Below are positions 1 through 24,349 of a stretch of DNA of 64,000 nucleotides, piece after piece. Position 1 is the stretch's first letter; each line of letters starts with the position of its first letter. Under the pieces are notes generated by a model. The model did not search any database and was not told the origin of the DNA. It was given only the letters and a program-made list of their open reading frames with translations. This stretch comes from Corbicula japonica (Eukaryota > Mollusca > Bivalvia > Venerida > Cyrenidae), in assembly GCA_038501625.1 (NCBI GenBank), contig JAZAYU010000205.1, forward strand, positions 620,001 through 684,000. The letters are read 5' to 3'. Both the position numbers and the translations under genes were made by a program.

Positions 1-116
1 GAATCGAGCTTCTAGGTTCTTTTAAGAAAAGATTTCCCCATAAACCTTCATAAACTCTTAAACCCCTGCCACCGTCGTGCAACCAAAGAGGTAAGCATAA
101 TGATCAACTGTAGGTC
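1..116 (-). mobile_element. 3' coding end of a Penelope-like element (fragment)
   Basis: Bases 9-116 are almost identical to 36859-36966, where the same sequence is the last coding part of a Penelope-like reverse transcriptase read on the minus strand. The window edge cuts the copy on its 3' side. At 117 the similarity stops and an unrelated tandem repeat begins. Confidence 0.6.
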
Positions 117-620
117 AAGATCACTGTTCCAAAAATAGAAATTCAGGTTCCACATAATTATTTGAGTAAGCTGTGACATATCAACTCTAAACTTGGTATG
201 TGGGTTGCTTATATCAAGACACAATTTGAGATTGCTACTTTGATGTCTGTGCTCAAGGTCAAGGTCACTGTTGCTTAAAAAAGAAATTCAGTTTCTGCTC
301 AATGACTTGAGTTTGCTTTGACCTATTGTCACCAAACTTAGTGTGTGGAAAGCCTATATAGGATACAACTTGGAATTGCTTCGCATGTGTCTTTGATCAA
401 GGTCAAGGTCAAGTGTTGTTGCTTGTTGCTTAAAATAGAAAACCAGTTTCCATGTAAAACTTTAGTTTTCTTTGACCTATTGAAACCAAACTTGGTGTGT
501 GGATAGCTTATACCAAGACGCAACTCGGGATTGCTCCTCAGACCTCTTTGATCAAGGTCATGGTCATTCAAATTCAATTTCTGCAAAATAACTTGAGTTA
601 GCTTTGATCTATTGATATCA
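117..620. repeat. Degenerate tandem repeat, ~150-bp unit, about 3.5 copies
   Basis: The motif GGTCAAGGTCA recurs near 254, 401 and 556. Each time it is followed by a similar block with CACTGTTGCTTAAAA and ACCAAACTTGGTGTGTGG. The spacing is about 147-155 bp. Open frames here are by-products of the repeat. Confidence 0.75.
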
Positions 621-1606
621 AATACAAGTATTAAATGAAAACCTGGTTTTCGGCGCGTCGCGACTTTTTTTCTTGTTTAAATTTGAGCCTATGTTAGTTT
701 TACCAACGTTTTGAACCAGCGACCCCTGAAGTTCATACCACAGGTGGAAGGATCATACCTTGGTTACCACACTTTCCTGGTGACCCCTCACCAGGGCAAA
801 TTTCTTTCCAGAGAAAAAAAATGTCACATGTAGTTCCTTTTTATCATACAAAATCATAAAAACAGTGCCACTGATATTTTCATACCTGCGTACTTATAAT
901 AGGCAAGATTAACAAGAATTGATTCATCAGAAATGTTCATTGTTACTTTTGAAAATATTCTCTTTTTCAAATAAATATGTTCCCCCAAAATATTTAAGTA
1001 TTTTATCAGAAAATTATTTTTTCAAAAAAAGTTACTTTAAGGAAAAACTCCTAAAGTTTTCATTCAACAGCCGGAAATGTTTAAAGTTGTATATTGACCT
1101 TCATATCATTGTCTACGTGTGTGTGTATGTTTTTTGTTGTTGTTTTTTAAATGAAAAACAATAGACCTCGAAACACACATTTGGCAGAGCACCATGAAAA
1201 GGCTTCTACACAAAAGAAATTCTGAACACTTACCCGATTGTTCGTCAATGTCTTGATAATAAGAAATACATTCAGGTGGAAAACATCATCGAATAAACTT
1301 TTGAGGATTTCTCAATCTCATTAACATTATCTCCTGCAAACCCATAAAACTGCTACACTATCACGATCTGACGACGAATCAGTAAACGTGTTTTTATCAA
1401 CAACCCTTCCTACCCAGCAGATTGTCGCCTACAAAGTTGCAAAAGTACATGATTATCGCCGTAAATCGAAACGTTCCGGACATGTATCCATGTATATACA
1501 GTGTTTTTAACAATATGTGTTGTAAACATGCGGAAGACATATTTTACGGAAAATTGGAGTATTTAACCTAGTATTGCATTCGTGTATATAAAATGACATC
1601 CTCTGA

Positions 1607-1858
1607 TGGGGCACCCCACGGGAAAAATTACCTTCGATCAGAGTTTGTGACATTGTAGCTGTTACTATATTTAAAAAGAGCATGAAACTATCTATAATGT
1701 TTTCACAACTAAAATGTTATTTTGGTACACATTTTGACGATAAAATGGTATTTTATATCGAAATGCATAATAAGTAAAGTATTCTGCTCAACTTTATGAC
1801 GTCATTTCAAGGAATGACGTCAACAGTCCAAATGTACCTTTTCCCGTGACGCGCCCCA
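1607..1858. mobile_element. ~250-bp MITE, CACGGGAAAAGG family, copy 1
   Basis: The ends are inverted repeats: TGGGGCACCCCACGGGAAAA on the left, and a right end whose reverse complement starts TGGGGCGCGTCACGGGAAAA. It sits inside a family A copy, and the paralogous copy near 44500 lacks it, which defines the insertion. GA or GAT is repeated at the edges. Related copies lie at 2785-3118, 19522-19770, 45728-45980 and 51273-51506. Confidence 0.75.
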
Positions 1859-2034
1859 GATTATTTTCGACCCTTGACAACAGCTTTTTGAACATGCATC
1901 CGGTGTGGACTTTCGAAAAATAGGTATCGTAGAAAAATCACTGATTTTTAAGACATCTTGCAATCGTTTCGTAAACCATTTGCATTTTCCCAATAACATG
2001 GAACAAGATTTACAGTAGCTTCCTTCGTCAAGCC

Positions 2035-2354
2035 TTAAAAAAAGGTGAAATATGCATATCAGGAATCGCCACATTCAGAAAAAACAGCCTCCCCACACAG
2101 TCAAGAAGAAGAGAGGAAGAGAGAGCATGGTTAATAAAATGATCAGTTTCAAAAGAGACACCACTAACAATTAACAAAAATGAGAACCCGAGGGGTTACC
2201 GCCTTGGAACGGTCAGTGGCAAATCAAATTGCCACTGGGGGTTTAAACCAGGTTCTAGGGTGCACCAACCTCACACTTGCCCCAACAGGTTCTCATATCA
2301 CAAAACAAATACAAGTTGTCTTGGTGAAACAACTCCAACCCACTTATCGCTATT
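2035..2354 (-). mobile_element. 5'-truncated Penelope-like 3' tail
   Basis: This matches the non-coding 3' part of the Penelope-like element at 36395-36860, starting with AAAGGTGAAATATGCATATC. It lacks all coding sequence, as expected of a 5'-truncated copy made by target-primed reverse transcription. A short imperfect repeat (AAGCCTT and AAAGCTTT) flanks the insert in family A. Confidence 0.6.
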
Positions 2355-2517
2355 AAAGCTTTAGACTTCGTCAACTCTTGACTATACCGTGCTTTTAAAA
2401 TATACTGAGCTGAAATGAAAACTTGACAAAATAGACTTGCATTTACATTTAGTGATGCCAGAGAGAGGCAAATATCTGAAAGAATTTGATCACCAATATG
2501 TTTACCTTGTAAGTTGT

Positions 2518-3388
2518 TTATTATTAATAAGCATCAACAAGCAAAGCAATAATTATACAAACCTAAGGTGAATAATCTTGTGACATAAATTTTCATACCG
2601 TTTTTACTGCATCTTTGCCTTCTTTAAAACATTTGAAATTAAATACAAAATACTTGTAAATTTCATTCACAATATAACAACAAGTTTATGATAATTACTT
2701 TTTTTCATTTGGCGGGTAAATGTTTTCCACAAGAAAAACAACATTTACAAGAAAACACATTAATCTCAAATTTTTGACATCCTTGAAACAACGTCATAAA
2801 GTTGAGCAGACGACATTAATTATTATGCAATTCGCGGTAAAAATACCATTTTATTGTCAAAATGTGTAACAAAATCGATGTTTTGTTATGAAAAGGTGAA
2901 ATATGCATATCAGGAATCGCCACATTCAGAAAAAAACAGCCTCCCCTCAAAGTCAAGAAGAAGAGAGGGAGAGAGCATGGTTAATAAAATGATCAGTTTA
3001 AAATAATAAAAGAGAAAATAATAATCAGAGAAAATAATAAAAATTTGAAAGGTCTTTCTAAATATAGTAACAACAAAATGACACAAAAAATGACCGAAGG
3101 TACCTTTCCCCGTGGCGTGTTTCAAATAACAATCTTGCCAAACTAACAACAGTGTCGTTAAACCAAATAAAATTCGTTCGTTTGTTTATCAACAGTTACT
3201 GCTAAAGCAAATTAAAACGGCTCAAATGTTTAGCACGTTTCCGAGGTTGCTTACGGAGTCTGGAAGGGTGCGATCCCAATTTTACTGAAATTATTCTTTG
3301 CATTTCTTTAAGAATTTTGTTTTTACCGCGGAAGAGGGTTGCACTTTGTGCAAGCCGCAGCCAAATGTTTTACAATAATTTTCCTTCA
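2518..3388. repeat. Duplicated segment (family D), copy 1
   Basis: This segment matches 50999-51778 almost base for base, from TTATTAATAAGCATCA to ACAATAATTTTCCTTCA. Copy 1 has an extra Penelope tail at 2892-3000 and lacks ~30 bases of the MITE end present in copy 2. The match ends exactly where the LINE begins. A MITE of the CACGGGAAAAGG family lies inside both copies. Confidence 0.75.
2892..3000 (-). mobile_element. Very short Penelope-like 3' tail
   Basis: About 105 bases of the Penelope 3' end, inserted into family D. The empty site is visible in the paralogous copy near 51410, where TTATGAGAAAATAAT is continuous. Confidence 0.6.
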
Positions 3389-3435
3389 TCGACTTGTGAA
3401 AAATTAACTGTGAACCCCCTACCGATCGATTCAAC

Positions 3436-4629
3436 ATGCTCGACTACGATAATAAACATAAATGCAGTTTCGTCCCCCCAGCTGATGAAGAAGAAGACTG
3501 GAAGGACTCATCAAATGTAATAAATAATTATCGTCATACCTCTATTAACTCACAACCAGAGTGTCTTGAAATTTTTACGGAAGTGAAAATGCTTAGAAAC
3601 AAGGATCGTAAACGACCTCTTATAGGTCATATAAACATAAATAGCATAAGATACAAATTTCAAGAGATTAGAGACTTATTTGACCGTAAGTAGATTTATT
3701 TTGTGTATCTGAAACGAAAATTGACGATACCTTCAGCGATAACCTATTTAGTGTAGATGAATATAAACTTTACCGAAATGATCGGGATGCACGCGGTGGT
3801 GGTATTATGGTATTTACTCGTGCTGATTTACCTATTAAGAGACGTATTGACCTGGAAAGTGAACAACTAGAATCAATATGTTTAGAACTTGAGATGCAGA
3901 AAAGAAAATGGGGTATTCTGTTTGTATACCGACCACCCTCACTTTCTGACACGACTTTTGAATCTAATATAACATTATATGTTTAGACAAAATGTTAATG
4001 AGTTTTGACAACCTGTTGACCATTCGTGATTTGAATTATGATATGTTTAAACAAGAAAAATCTAAAACCATTGTAAATATTATCGATTCATTTGATTTTA
4101 TTTAGTCAATTTAGTGAAGCAACCAACTTGCCATAAAAACTTTGAAAACCCTTCTCTTATAGATGTTATTCTCACTAATTCTCCAACCTTGCTTTGTAAC
4201 ACGTCGGTATTCCATTGCAGTACTGTAGTACTTAGCGACTGTCATAGTATGATCTTTACATCTATTAAAGAACATGTGAACAGTATCTCACGGCAGAAAG
4301 TATCATTTAGGAGTTACAAAAATTTTAACGAAAACCAATTTAACATTGACCTACAAAATGTCCCCTTTGATGTAGCATTTGTATTTGACGACATTGATGA
4401 TACATATTGGGCCTACGAGAAACTGTTCACAGAAATACTGGATGAACATGCACCTGTTAAACAGAAGTACCCACGAAAAAACCCACCACCATATATGAAC
4501 TCTGAATATCGTAAAATCATTTACAAAACTAAAATGGCTCACAATACATATCTGAAACATAAAACCAGTCAAAATTGGGATGAATATGAAACATTAAGAA
4601 ACCTTAAAACTAAAGTTAAATTCGATTAA
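3436..4629 (+). pseudogene. LINE endonuclease domain, broken
   Basis: Three overlapping frames together give an APE-type endonuclease, which nicks the target for LINE insertion. Residues read HININSIRYKF, then SETKIDD, then a YRPP block near 3930. A later frame (from 4114) has SLIDVILTNSP and SDCHSM, in the place of the usual SDH motif. Frameshifts fall near 3690 and 3985, and a further break near 4630 separates this part from the reverse transcriptase. Confidence 0.7.
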
Positions 4630-4759
4630 AACATACTTTTTCGAACGTTGTGGTGGCGGGCCTAAATCCAAGGACTTCTGGCCTACTATCAAACCGTTCC
4701 TTTCCAAAAAGTCAGTCTCTCGTGGCTCTCAAGAAATCGTTTTTAAAGAAAATGAAAAC

Positions 4760-6460
4760 TTGATATCAAATCAATCAGAAGTATGTGAAAAACTAAACTA
4801 TTTCTATGTTAATATTGCCAAAAATATAGGCATCGATGTTCAGGAAAATATTTCACAAACTCATCCTAGTGTATCTAAAATAATTGAAACCCACAATACA
4901 AACAACCAGTTCCATTTCCAACCTGTTACCCAAACAGAAATATCTAAGTCCCTTAAGTCGTTAAACCCTAAATCGGCCACCGGTGTCGATAATATCCCAC
5001 CAAAAATTCTAAATTGCTCTGCTCCGTCTATTAGTGTACCACTATCACGCATTGTTAATAAAATGATAGAAACAAATATCTTTCCTGATGATCTTAAAAA
5101 GGCCCAGGTAACCCCATTATTTAAGAAAGATGACCCATTTGTAATGAAAAATTATAGACCTGTAAGCATCCTTTCATCGACGTCAAAAGTTTTTGAAAAA
5201 GTTATAAATGATCAACTCTGTACATATTTTGATAATATCTTTCATAAATTTTTAGCTGCATTTCGTCCGAAATACGGTTGTCAGACAACACTTTTGCGAA
5301 TGACAGAAGATTGGAAAATGGCACTAGATAACAATGAACATGTGGGTGCCATACTTATGGATTTATCAAAGGCGCTTGATTGCCTCCCACATAACCTCAT
5401 CGCTCTTAAACTCAAAGCATATGGCTTGTCAGACAACTCTGTTTCACTTGTACATAATTATTTAACTAACAGAAAACAAAGGGTTAAAATAGGTAAAGTA
5501 CACAGCTCATGGACTGAAACTATCAAAGGCGTCCCACAGGGATCTATTTTAGGACGTCCTATCTTTAACATTTTTATAAACGATATTTTTTACTTTATTG
5601 ACAAATCTACACCTTATAACTACGCAGATGATAAAACCCTTTCTTTTAACCATCCTGATATTTGTGTTTTAAAATCTACCCTAGAACAAGAAAGCAAAAC
5701 TCTCATTAATTGGTTTAACATAAATCAAATGCAAGCCAATCCAGATAAGTTTCAGTCCATAGCTGTCGGTAAGAAAACCCATGATCAACTGAAATGTTTT
5801 AACATAGATGATGTAAACATTGCATGTGAAGATCAGGTTAAACTCTTAGGTGTAGATTTAGACTTTTTATTGAATTTTGATGCACAGATTACCCGGCTAT
5901 GCAAAAAAGCTGCTGGTCAGTTAAATGTAATTTTAAGAATTAGTAAATTTTTATCTGTAGAATGTAAACTGTTAGTATATAAATCTTTTATCAGGTCAAA
6001 ATTTAGCTTTTGTCCTATTATATGGCATTTATGTAGTAAACAGAATACTGAAAAGTTAGAGAAACTTCAACACCGTGCACTTAGAATTGTTTTTAATGAT
6101 TTTAATTCAACCTACGAAGATTTACTAGAAAAAGTAAACATGCCCACATTGCATCTTGCTAGACTTAGAACTATAGCAATAGAAACATATAAATGCCTTT
6201 ACCGTTTATCTCCCCCTTATCTACACGATCTTGTTGAATTCAAACAATCAACCTATACTCTTAGAAACTGTAATACCATTTTAGTCCCAAAAGTCCGAAC
6301 AACAACATATGGTAAGAAATCGTTCAGGTTTGAGGCAGCTCGGGTCTGGAACAATCTACCAAATCATGTAAGAACATGTGATAACTACAAGGAGTTTACC
6401 ATAATGATCCAGACCTGGACTGGTCAGACCTGTACATGTGTCATGTGTAAATGTATATAA
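4760..6460 (+). pseudogene. LINE reverse transcriptase
   Basis: An open frame of 566 codons without a convincing ATG start; it continues the same polyprotein as the endonuclease. The polymerase motifs are clear: YRPVSIL, MDLSKALD (catalytic Asp at about residue 201, with the usual Phe changed to Leu), GVPQGSILG and YADD at residues 288-291. The C-terminal part has the family's tract around FCPIIWHL and ARVWNNLP. Sequence style is that of CR1/Jockey-superfamily elements. Upstream frameshifts make the whole element defective even though this domain is intact. Confidence 0.85.
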
Positions 6461-6889
6461 TTTTTATGTGATTTTATGTGCTACCTTTGTGATGTACTTT
6501 ATATGTTAGAACGTCAGTCTTATCAATTTTGTTTTTTATTTTCTAATGTAACTGTCATAACTTTCTTTTTACAGGTTTCGTTGATTGTCTTTTTATGCCT
6601 TTGTGTTAAATGATCTCTGTTATGTCGGAAAATAGCTTATAGCTAATGTTTTTATTGCACAAAACCGACGTTAAATAAAGTTTCTTGTATCTTGTATCTT
6701 GTATTAGGATTAGTTGAGAATAATTTTTCATTGCACATACATAAATATATACTACATCTGGGTTCACCTCTTAATTTTAAAGATTTGTGTACTCTGTAGA
6801 AATTTCTTTAATCACAAGTTCAACACATTCAATGCAATTCAAACAATGGTCTAATCAATTTGACTGACTGTCTTTGTAGACAAAGTGGG

Positions 6890-8290
6890 GCTATAAGAGT
6901 TAAAAAGGGCAAATTAAAAAGAAACAAACTTACTGGTGTTTTGTAATTAAAATTTAAAATTATTATATTCACAATATCCTATGAGCGCAAGAAAACAGCG
7001 TGATCTAGATCATTATCAATAGACGTTACATTCAATTCTTACGATGGTATCGTCCTGTTTTGTGTTCATTTACAAGTAAGCCAAGTACCAATGTTTTCTT
7101 TTCCACCTGACTTTGGAAATTGCGCCAATTTATCAATTTAAATGTTTATGACCTACATCCTATAAGTTTCACCACAAGTAATATCAATTCTGCAAGAACA
7201 GTTCTAAAATAAGCTTTTAAGTTCATACTGATCAATTTTAATAAGATATGAATTGTATAGGAAACAATTCAACGTCAAACTCAGAGATTGATAGACAACG
7301 TTTAATTAAATTACAATTATAACAAGCAGATTACCTCGTTCAGCTGATCAATGGAAAACTTCTGAAGTGTACTGCTAGCTAGTTTCACAATATATCTCTC
7401 CTAGTTTTCAACTGAGAACGAAAAGGCAAAAATTTGCCCTTTTGCACATTTTAACTACTTAAGACCTCCATCAGACAGTTGGCAGAGTACCACGAGATAT
7501 TATTAACAAAAAAGCAATTGCAAAACGTACGCCAAGTACCCGTGTGTTCATCAATGTTTTGATGATAAGAAATATGGACAACTGGACAAAAAATTCGCCG
7601 ATTAAATTTCTCTGATAAAGAATAACTGCGATTGTTCCGTAAGACTATTGTATATTTACTAGGCGCAAGCACCCAATATTCATCAATGTCTTGATAATTA
7701 AAAAGTGAAAAATCAGAAATTGCCACAACTAGAAAACAAAATTTCAGTCCCCATACGCAGCCAAAAATTAGAGAGGAAAAGAAAGCATAAGCTTATTAGA
7801 GAATCAATTTTAAATTAAACACCACAAAAAGTAAACGAAAAAGAGAACCCTAGGAATTACCTCCTTTGAACTGCCAGTGGCAGAACAATTTAGGGTTTAA
7901 ACCACAGTTTCTAAGGTTGGCCAACCTCACACTTGCCAAACAGGTTCCCATATAAACAAGCAACTACAAGTTGTCTCGGTGAAGTAACTCAGCCGGAAAA
8001 ATGCATTTAGCCGGAGAAAAGAATCACCGAATGAACGATGACTTGTTAAAGATTACTGTCGATTGTTATATATATATCATGGATCAAGAATTACAGCAGC
8101 TACCTTTGTAAAACCTTAATGCTTTCGATTTCATCTCCTCTTAGACTTTTGAATATCGTAATATAACATTATACTGAGCAAAAAGAAAAACTTGATTAAA
8201 TAGCATGGGACACTCCTGTTGCATATCTGGAGGAATTTGATCACCAATATGTTTATCTTGGAACTTATCGTTTCAGTACCTATTGGTTTA
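6890..8290. mobile_element. Family A repeat, copy 2 (diverged)
   Basis: Blocks match other family A copies in order: a GCGTGATCT block near 6998, GACCTACATCCT near 7150, the GGCAGAGTACCA block near 7482 and GATCACCAATATGTTTA near 8239. Between 7700 and 7990 is a degenerate stretch resembling the Penelope tail. No coding frame is recognisable. Confidence 0.5.
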
Positions 8291-10053
8291 AAAACAAAGA
8301 ACAACATTTTAAATATTTGTTTGTGGCAAATTTACAGTTGGATATATTAAATTTAAAGGGGGGTAATGTTACGCGACATTTCTCTTAGCTTATAATTCAA
8401 TATTTGTTCAAACTGTGATCTCAAAGTTAAATGACAAGTTAACGTTTGTAGCATTGTATAATTTCATAAAAGGACCATGCGCCACGATAACATACTCGAT
8501 AATAGTAAACTTTCGGTGTATGTGTAACCAAAACTGAAAGGAACTTGTTAATTGTAACTAAGACTTCAAATGTATATGCACAAGTTTTTTTACCAAAGAG
8601 TGTTTAATGAACTTCTGTTGGACATGTTTGGTTTCACGATCAGGTCTTAGACCCGGATTCAAACCAAAATCTGTGCGGCTACTTTCACCTTAACAAAGCT
8701 AAACACCAGCATGTCCAGCGCAATCAGATATAAACGCCCTCCGGCACTAAAACCCGCACCTCAATAAGTGTGTGCGAAAAATAAAACAACGCTTATTTAC
8801 ATTATCATAATATCTTGACACTGGTGTATTATTTATATTGTTGGAAAAATTCTTACTGATTGACACGGTATAACTTTGTTTTTGTTTATTGTGGCGACTC
8901 CTGATATGCACATTTCACTTTTTTTATGGCAACAACACTGTACAAATTGTAATATTTTAATGACGAATGATCGGACGTAAACCTCTACGGGACAGCGGGT
9001 TTTGCTTACTGGCGACTGTTTCGATAAATCATGCAATTTAATATTTAAATATAAATTATGGATTTTCAATAGATAAAAACTTTTTGGTTTTTGAGATCCG
9101 TTTCTTTGTAATTAGTTTATCCTATTTATTAATTTATCTGAGAATGCGAAGACAGTTCTATTCAAGAATGAAAAACATTTGAATAATATATATCTGAATA
9201 GCAAAGTTTAACTATATATTTGTTTTATCCGTTAGAGCTGAAAGAATTGATTATCACGTCTAGTGTAAGAAAGGTGTTTTATGACATTAAATTACTCCGA
9301 GCATTCCAATAGTATTATAATATATTTGCTCAAACTGTGACATCAAGCGGTTGTAATCTTAATTCATTATCTTCTATTTTTTCTAAACACTGGTTGTCGA
9401 TCGGTTTTATCGGTTTTAGACTAGTTGTCGATGGTTAAATGTAAAATAACAGGTTTTAATTTGGAAGGCTTTTTTATGACATAAATAAATACTGCGTTGC
9501 AAAACATGCCCGATAAACTAATGTCAATTTCCACTACATGTGCATTAATGTTAGAAATGGGCCAGTTTATTGTTCTTAAAATTTCAAAAGTATCCATCAC
9601 ATAATTGTTCATGGAAGTGAACTTTTTATGGGTGTTTGGTCTTAATAAATGATAAATTCTCCGACAGGAATCCAACAAGCTTCTGTTCGGCAAAATCTTA
9701 ACATAGCTTAATACCAAAAGCGAAGAAAAGTACAACCCAACACAAAAAGACACACAAGTGCGCTAAACAACCCACCCTTACCCCCACAAATAGATTGACA
9801 ATATGCAAACAACCCTGATACATGTATTGGTTATCACGATATTTTGTTTTTGGTGAAAGAGAAAGACTTTGGATTCCAGCATACCGATAAGTTTTTCCGC
9901 GTGTGTTTCTTGATCCAGGTCTTAACGCTCGGTCCCGTTTGCTTAAATCTGATAGTAGCTGAAAAGCTCTTATACTGTGAGGTGTATCATACGTGAGATA
10001 GATTGTGCTTGAAATTGTTTCTTAATATAATGGCTTTGTAACTCTTTGTCGCA
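8291..10053. other. No gene recognised
   Basis: AT-rich sequence. A B-box-like GGTTTGAATCC on the minus strand near 8670 hints at a decayed tRNA-derived repeat, and a short reversed Penelope tail lies near 8888-8920. An open frame at 9421-9753 has no recognisable domain. Confidence 0.4.
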
Positions 10054-10205
10054 AGCCGTTGTAGCGGAGGTAAAAAGTCTCCCCGTACATATAGTCAGTA
10101 CTGTTATCAGTAAAATAACCCGTTACCGACATCATGCAGTGAGGATAACGTATATCAGGGCTATCCGATCAACTTTTTGGGGCTTGTCTCGGTTCAATTG
10201 TCTCG
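10054..10205 (+). repeat. Dispersed repeat F, copy 1
   Basis: This is the reverse complement of 53043-53170. Shared landmarks include CCCCGTACATATAGTCAGTA and CAGGGCTATCCGATCAAC. The 53-kb copy runs into a tRNA-like SINE head, so this may be part of the same composite element. Confidence 0.6.
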
Positions 10206-12336
10206 GAGACAATATCATTTGCTATGCAAATTATTTGTTTTCTGATAATATTTGTCTCAACATGAATTGATTTCCCTAAAAGGATAGCTCAGTAATTTGT
10301 TTTCAGTCAATAACTGAATATTGCTAGGGTGAGCTATTCGAGAAGCTTACCACAAAGTCTGATACATTATTGAATTTGTCTTGACAGATACAAAGTATTG
10401 ATTCCAAGTATAATAAAAAAATTATTGCAATTGACGTACCACGTGTCACTCCAGATATAAATGATATTATATTATAAGTGTATGCAGTCTGTAGGTTTAA
10501 ATTTTTCATATTAGTAATGTAAACAATATCTTGTGAGACCGAATGAAAGCGTTTTGTGGTTTACATACGCAACGAGAAATAAAACGAACAAATATACTGC
10601 ATAGTGGCAAAATGCTCCTTTTATTATAAACTATTCTGCTCACAACAAATTTGAATACACCACTTTAAGTCAACATCGTGGTTTTCAAAAAAGCAGAAAT
10701 AAAAATAGTAACCCTATAGAAAATTTAAGTTTATGAATGGCGTAGAAAAATGAATGGCATAAGAATACCGAATGGCTGTAGAACAGCAGCGGAAATTTCC
10801 TTTTAGGAGTTCGGTATGTGACAAAGAGTACCGAAAAATTACAATCAGAATCACAATGAAGTGTGACGTAGTTATGACGTCGCATGTAACATAGACAACT
10901 ATAGAAGCAAGAACATCAGAAAACCACAATGTGTGATACGGATTTATTGATCTGTCTCGTTGTATCAATCTTGCGGATACTAGTGCTAAACTCGTTCATG
11001 GGTACATTGTAACTATAAAGCTTTTAAAGGTCTGAGGATTCGATATTTTTCTTGACATATTTGTAATAGTTAATTTGTATTCTAAAACTTTACACGAATC
11101 GATGTTGCTATGATTCTGACTCGGTTGAATGCAATACTTTTATTCGACAAGCTGCTGAAGCAGTTTATAAAAACTATACAGTTCATATTTATGAAAACCA
11201 ATGTTACAGTAATGAATAGTATTTCATACCGTGTATGTGTTCTGCTTGATTTTTTTTCTCATATTACAAAAAAAATCGAGCAATTGATGGAATAAATATA
11301 TACACATGCACATTTTAGAGGAAATGGAGATGTTACTCATTTGGGAAATCGAATTACATGGTCTTACTGAATTATCAATAACTTCAATTGCTTGAAATTA
11401 TCAACATAACCATCTATTAAAGATGCATATCATAGTAATTTTTGGTGATATTTTATATTGATATAAACCATTAAAACATAATTTTAACTTTTCATTTTTA
11501 TCAAGATATTTTAATTCTGTTTAATTGCCGTTTTTGAATACGTCAACACCCACTTACACTTTTAAAAATAATTGCTGATTGCAAGCGACATAATAGAATA
11601 CTAGATGCTGCATAGATTTTTAAACGAAGTTCTTTAGCAAGTTCTCAAAAATATTCGAGTACACCGAAAGTGTATAGTACGTATGATTCATACTGTACTT
11701 GAATGCTGAATCCTCAGGCTCTATTGTCGTCTCTGGCAGAGTTTACAGAGAAATTTATAATTTTCTCATTGATATAAGTTGTGCAAACACTAGAACAAAC
11801 CTTGCTTTATGATCAAAATATTGATCAATAATACTTACTTAGAATTAATCAGCAACAACAAATTGCGTTTCATTTCCCAACAAATAAACAATCACAGCGT
11901 GCTGATGCCGTTTCCCTTTAATTTCGTAATGGGAAAACTAAATAATTGTTGAGATGCACGGGGTGCCATTTCAGTATGAGAAAGTGAGAAATGCAATTCG
12001 GGAATGAAAACATCCTGAAGACTCATCGTTCTGTCAAATATTTGCTTATGGGATTAACGTACGCAAAATCAAAAACTCATCGTAATTACCGAATACAAAA
12101 CGAAAACGTTGCACACGGAATGATAACATGACATCGTTATTTGTAAATGCATATTTCATCTGGAAAATTTCTATATCAATTGTGTCTTTTTACGTCATTT
12201 CTGAACATTGCAATAAATTAATGGGATGTCTCTTTTAGACTGCCACAATTACAAGAAAATCAAAATATGTTTTCAAAAAGAAACACAAGCTATCAATTGT
12301 ATTGTATCAACTTGTATGTTGATGAATTAATTGATT
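10206..12336. other. No gene recognised (3' flank of the lectin gene)
   Basis: AT-rich DNA downstream of the lectin stop codon. I see no splice-bounded exon, no long frame and no clear repeat. Confidence 0.4.

Positions 12337-24349
<12,013 letters not shown>

Larger units (their letters stand above)
655..2520. mobile_element. Uncharacterised dispersed repeat, family A, copy 1
   Basis: This stretch aligns by eye with 39937-40771 plus 44410-45000, and in part with 6890-8290 and 35580-36250. Shared landmarks are AAGTTCATACCACAGGTGG, TTTGGCAGAGCACCATG, AGACATATTTTACGG and ATCACCAATATGTTTACC. It is interrupted by a small inverted-repeat element (1607-1858) and a Penelope tail (2035-2354). I see no protein-coding frame, so its class is unknown. 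Confidence 0.55.
3389..6704 (+). mobile_element. CR1/Jockey-type non-LTR retrotransposon (LINE), decayed
   Basis: The element carries an apurinic-type endonuclease region followed by a reverse transcriptase. It ends in three copies of CTTGTAT (6684-6704), a short tandem 3' tail like those of CR1-type elements. The left edge is set by the end of homology with the segment at 50999-51778. The coding sequence is spread over at least three frames, so it cannot be active. Confidence 0.8.

Noticed and set aside
9421..9753. 110-residue minus-strand protein
   Set aside because: No domain, no signal of coding composition and no neighbouring exon.
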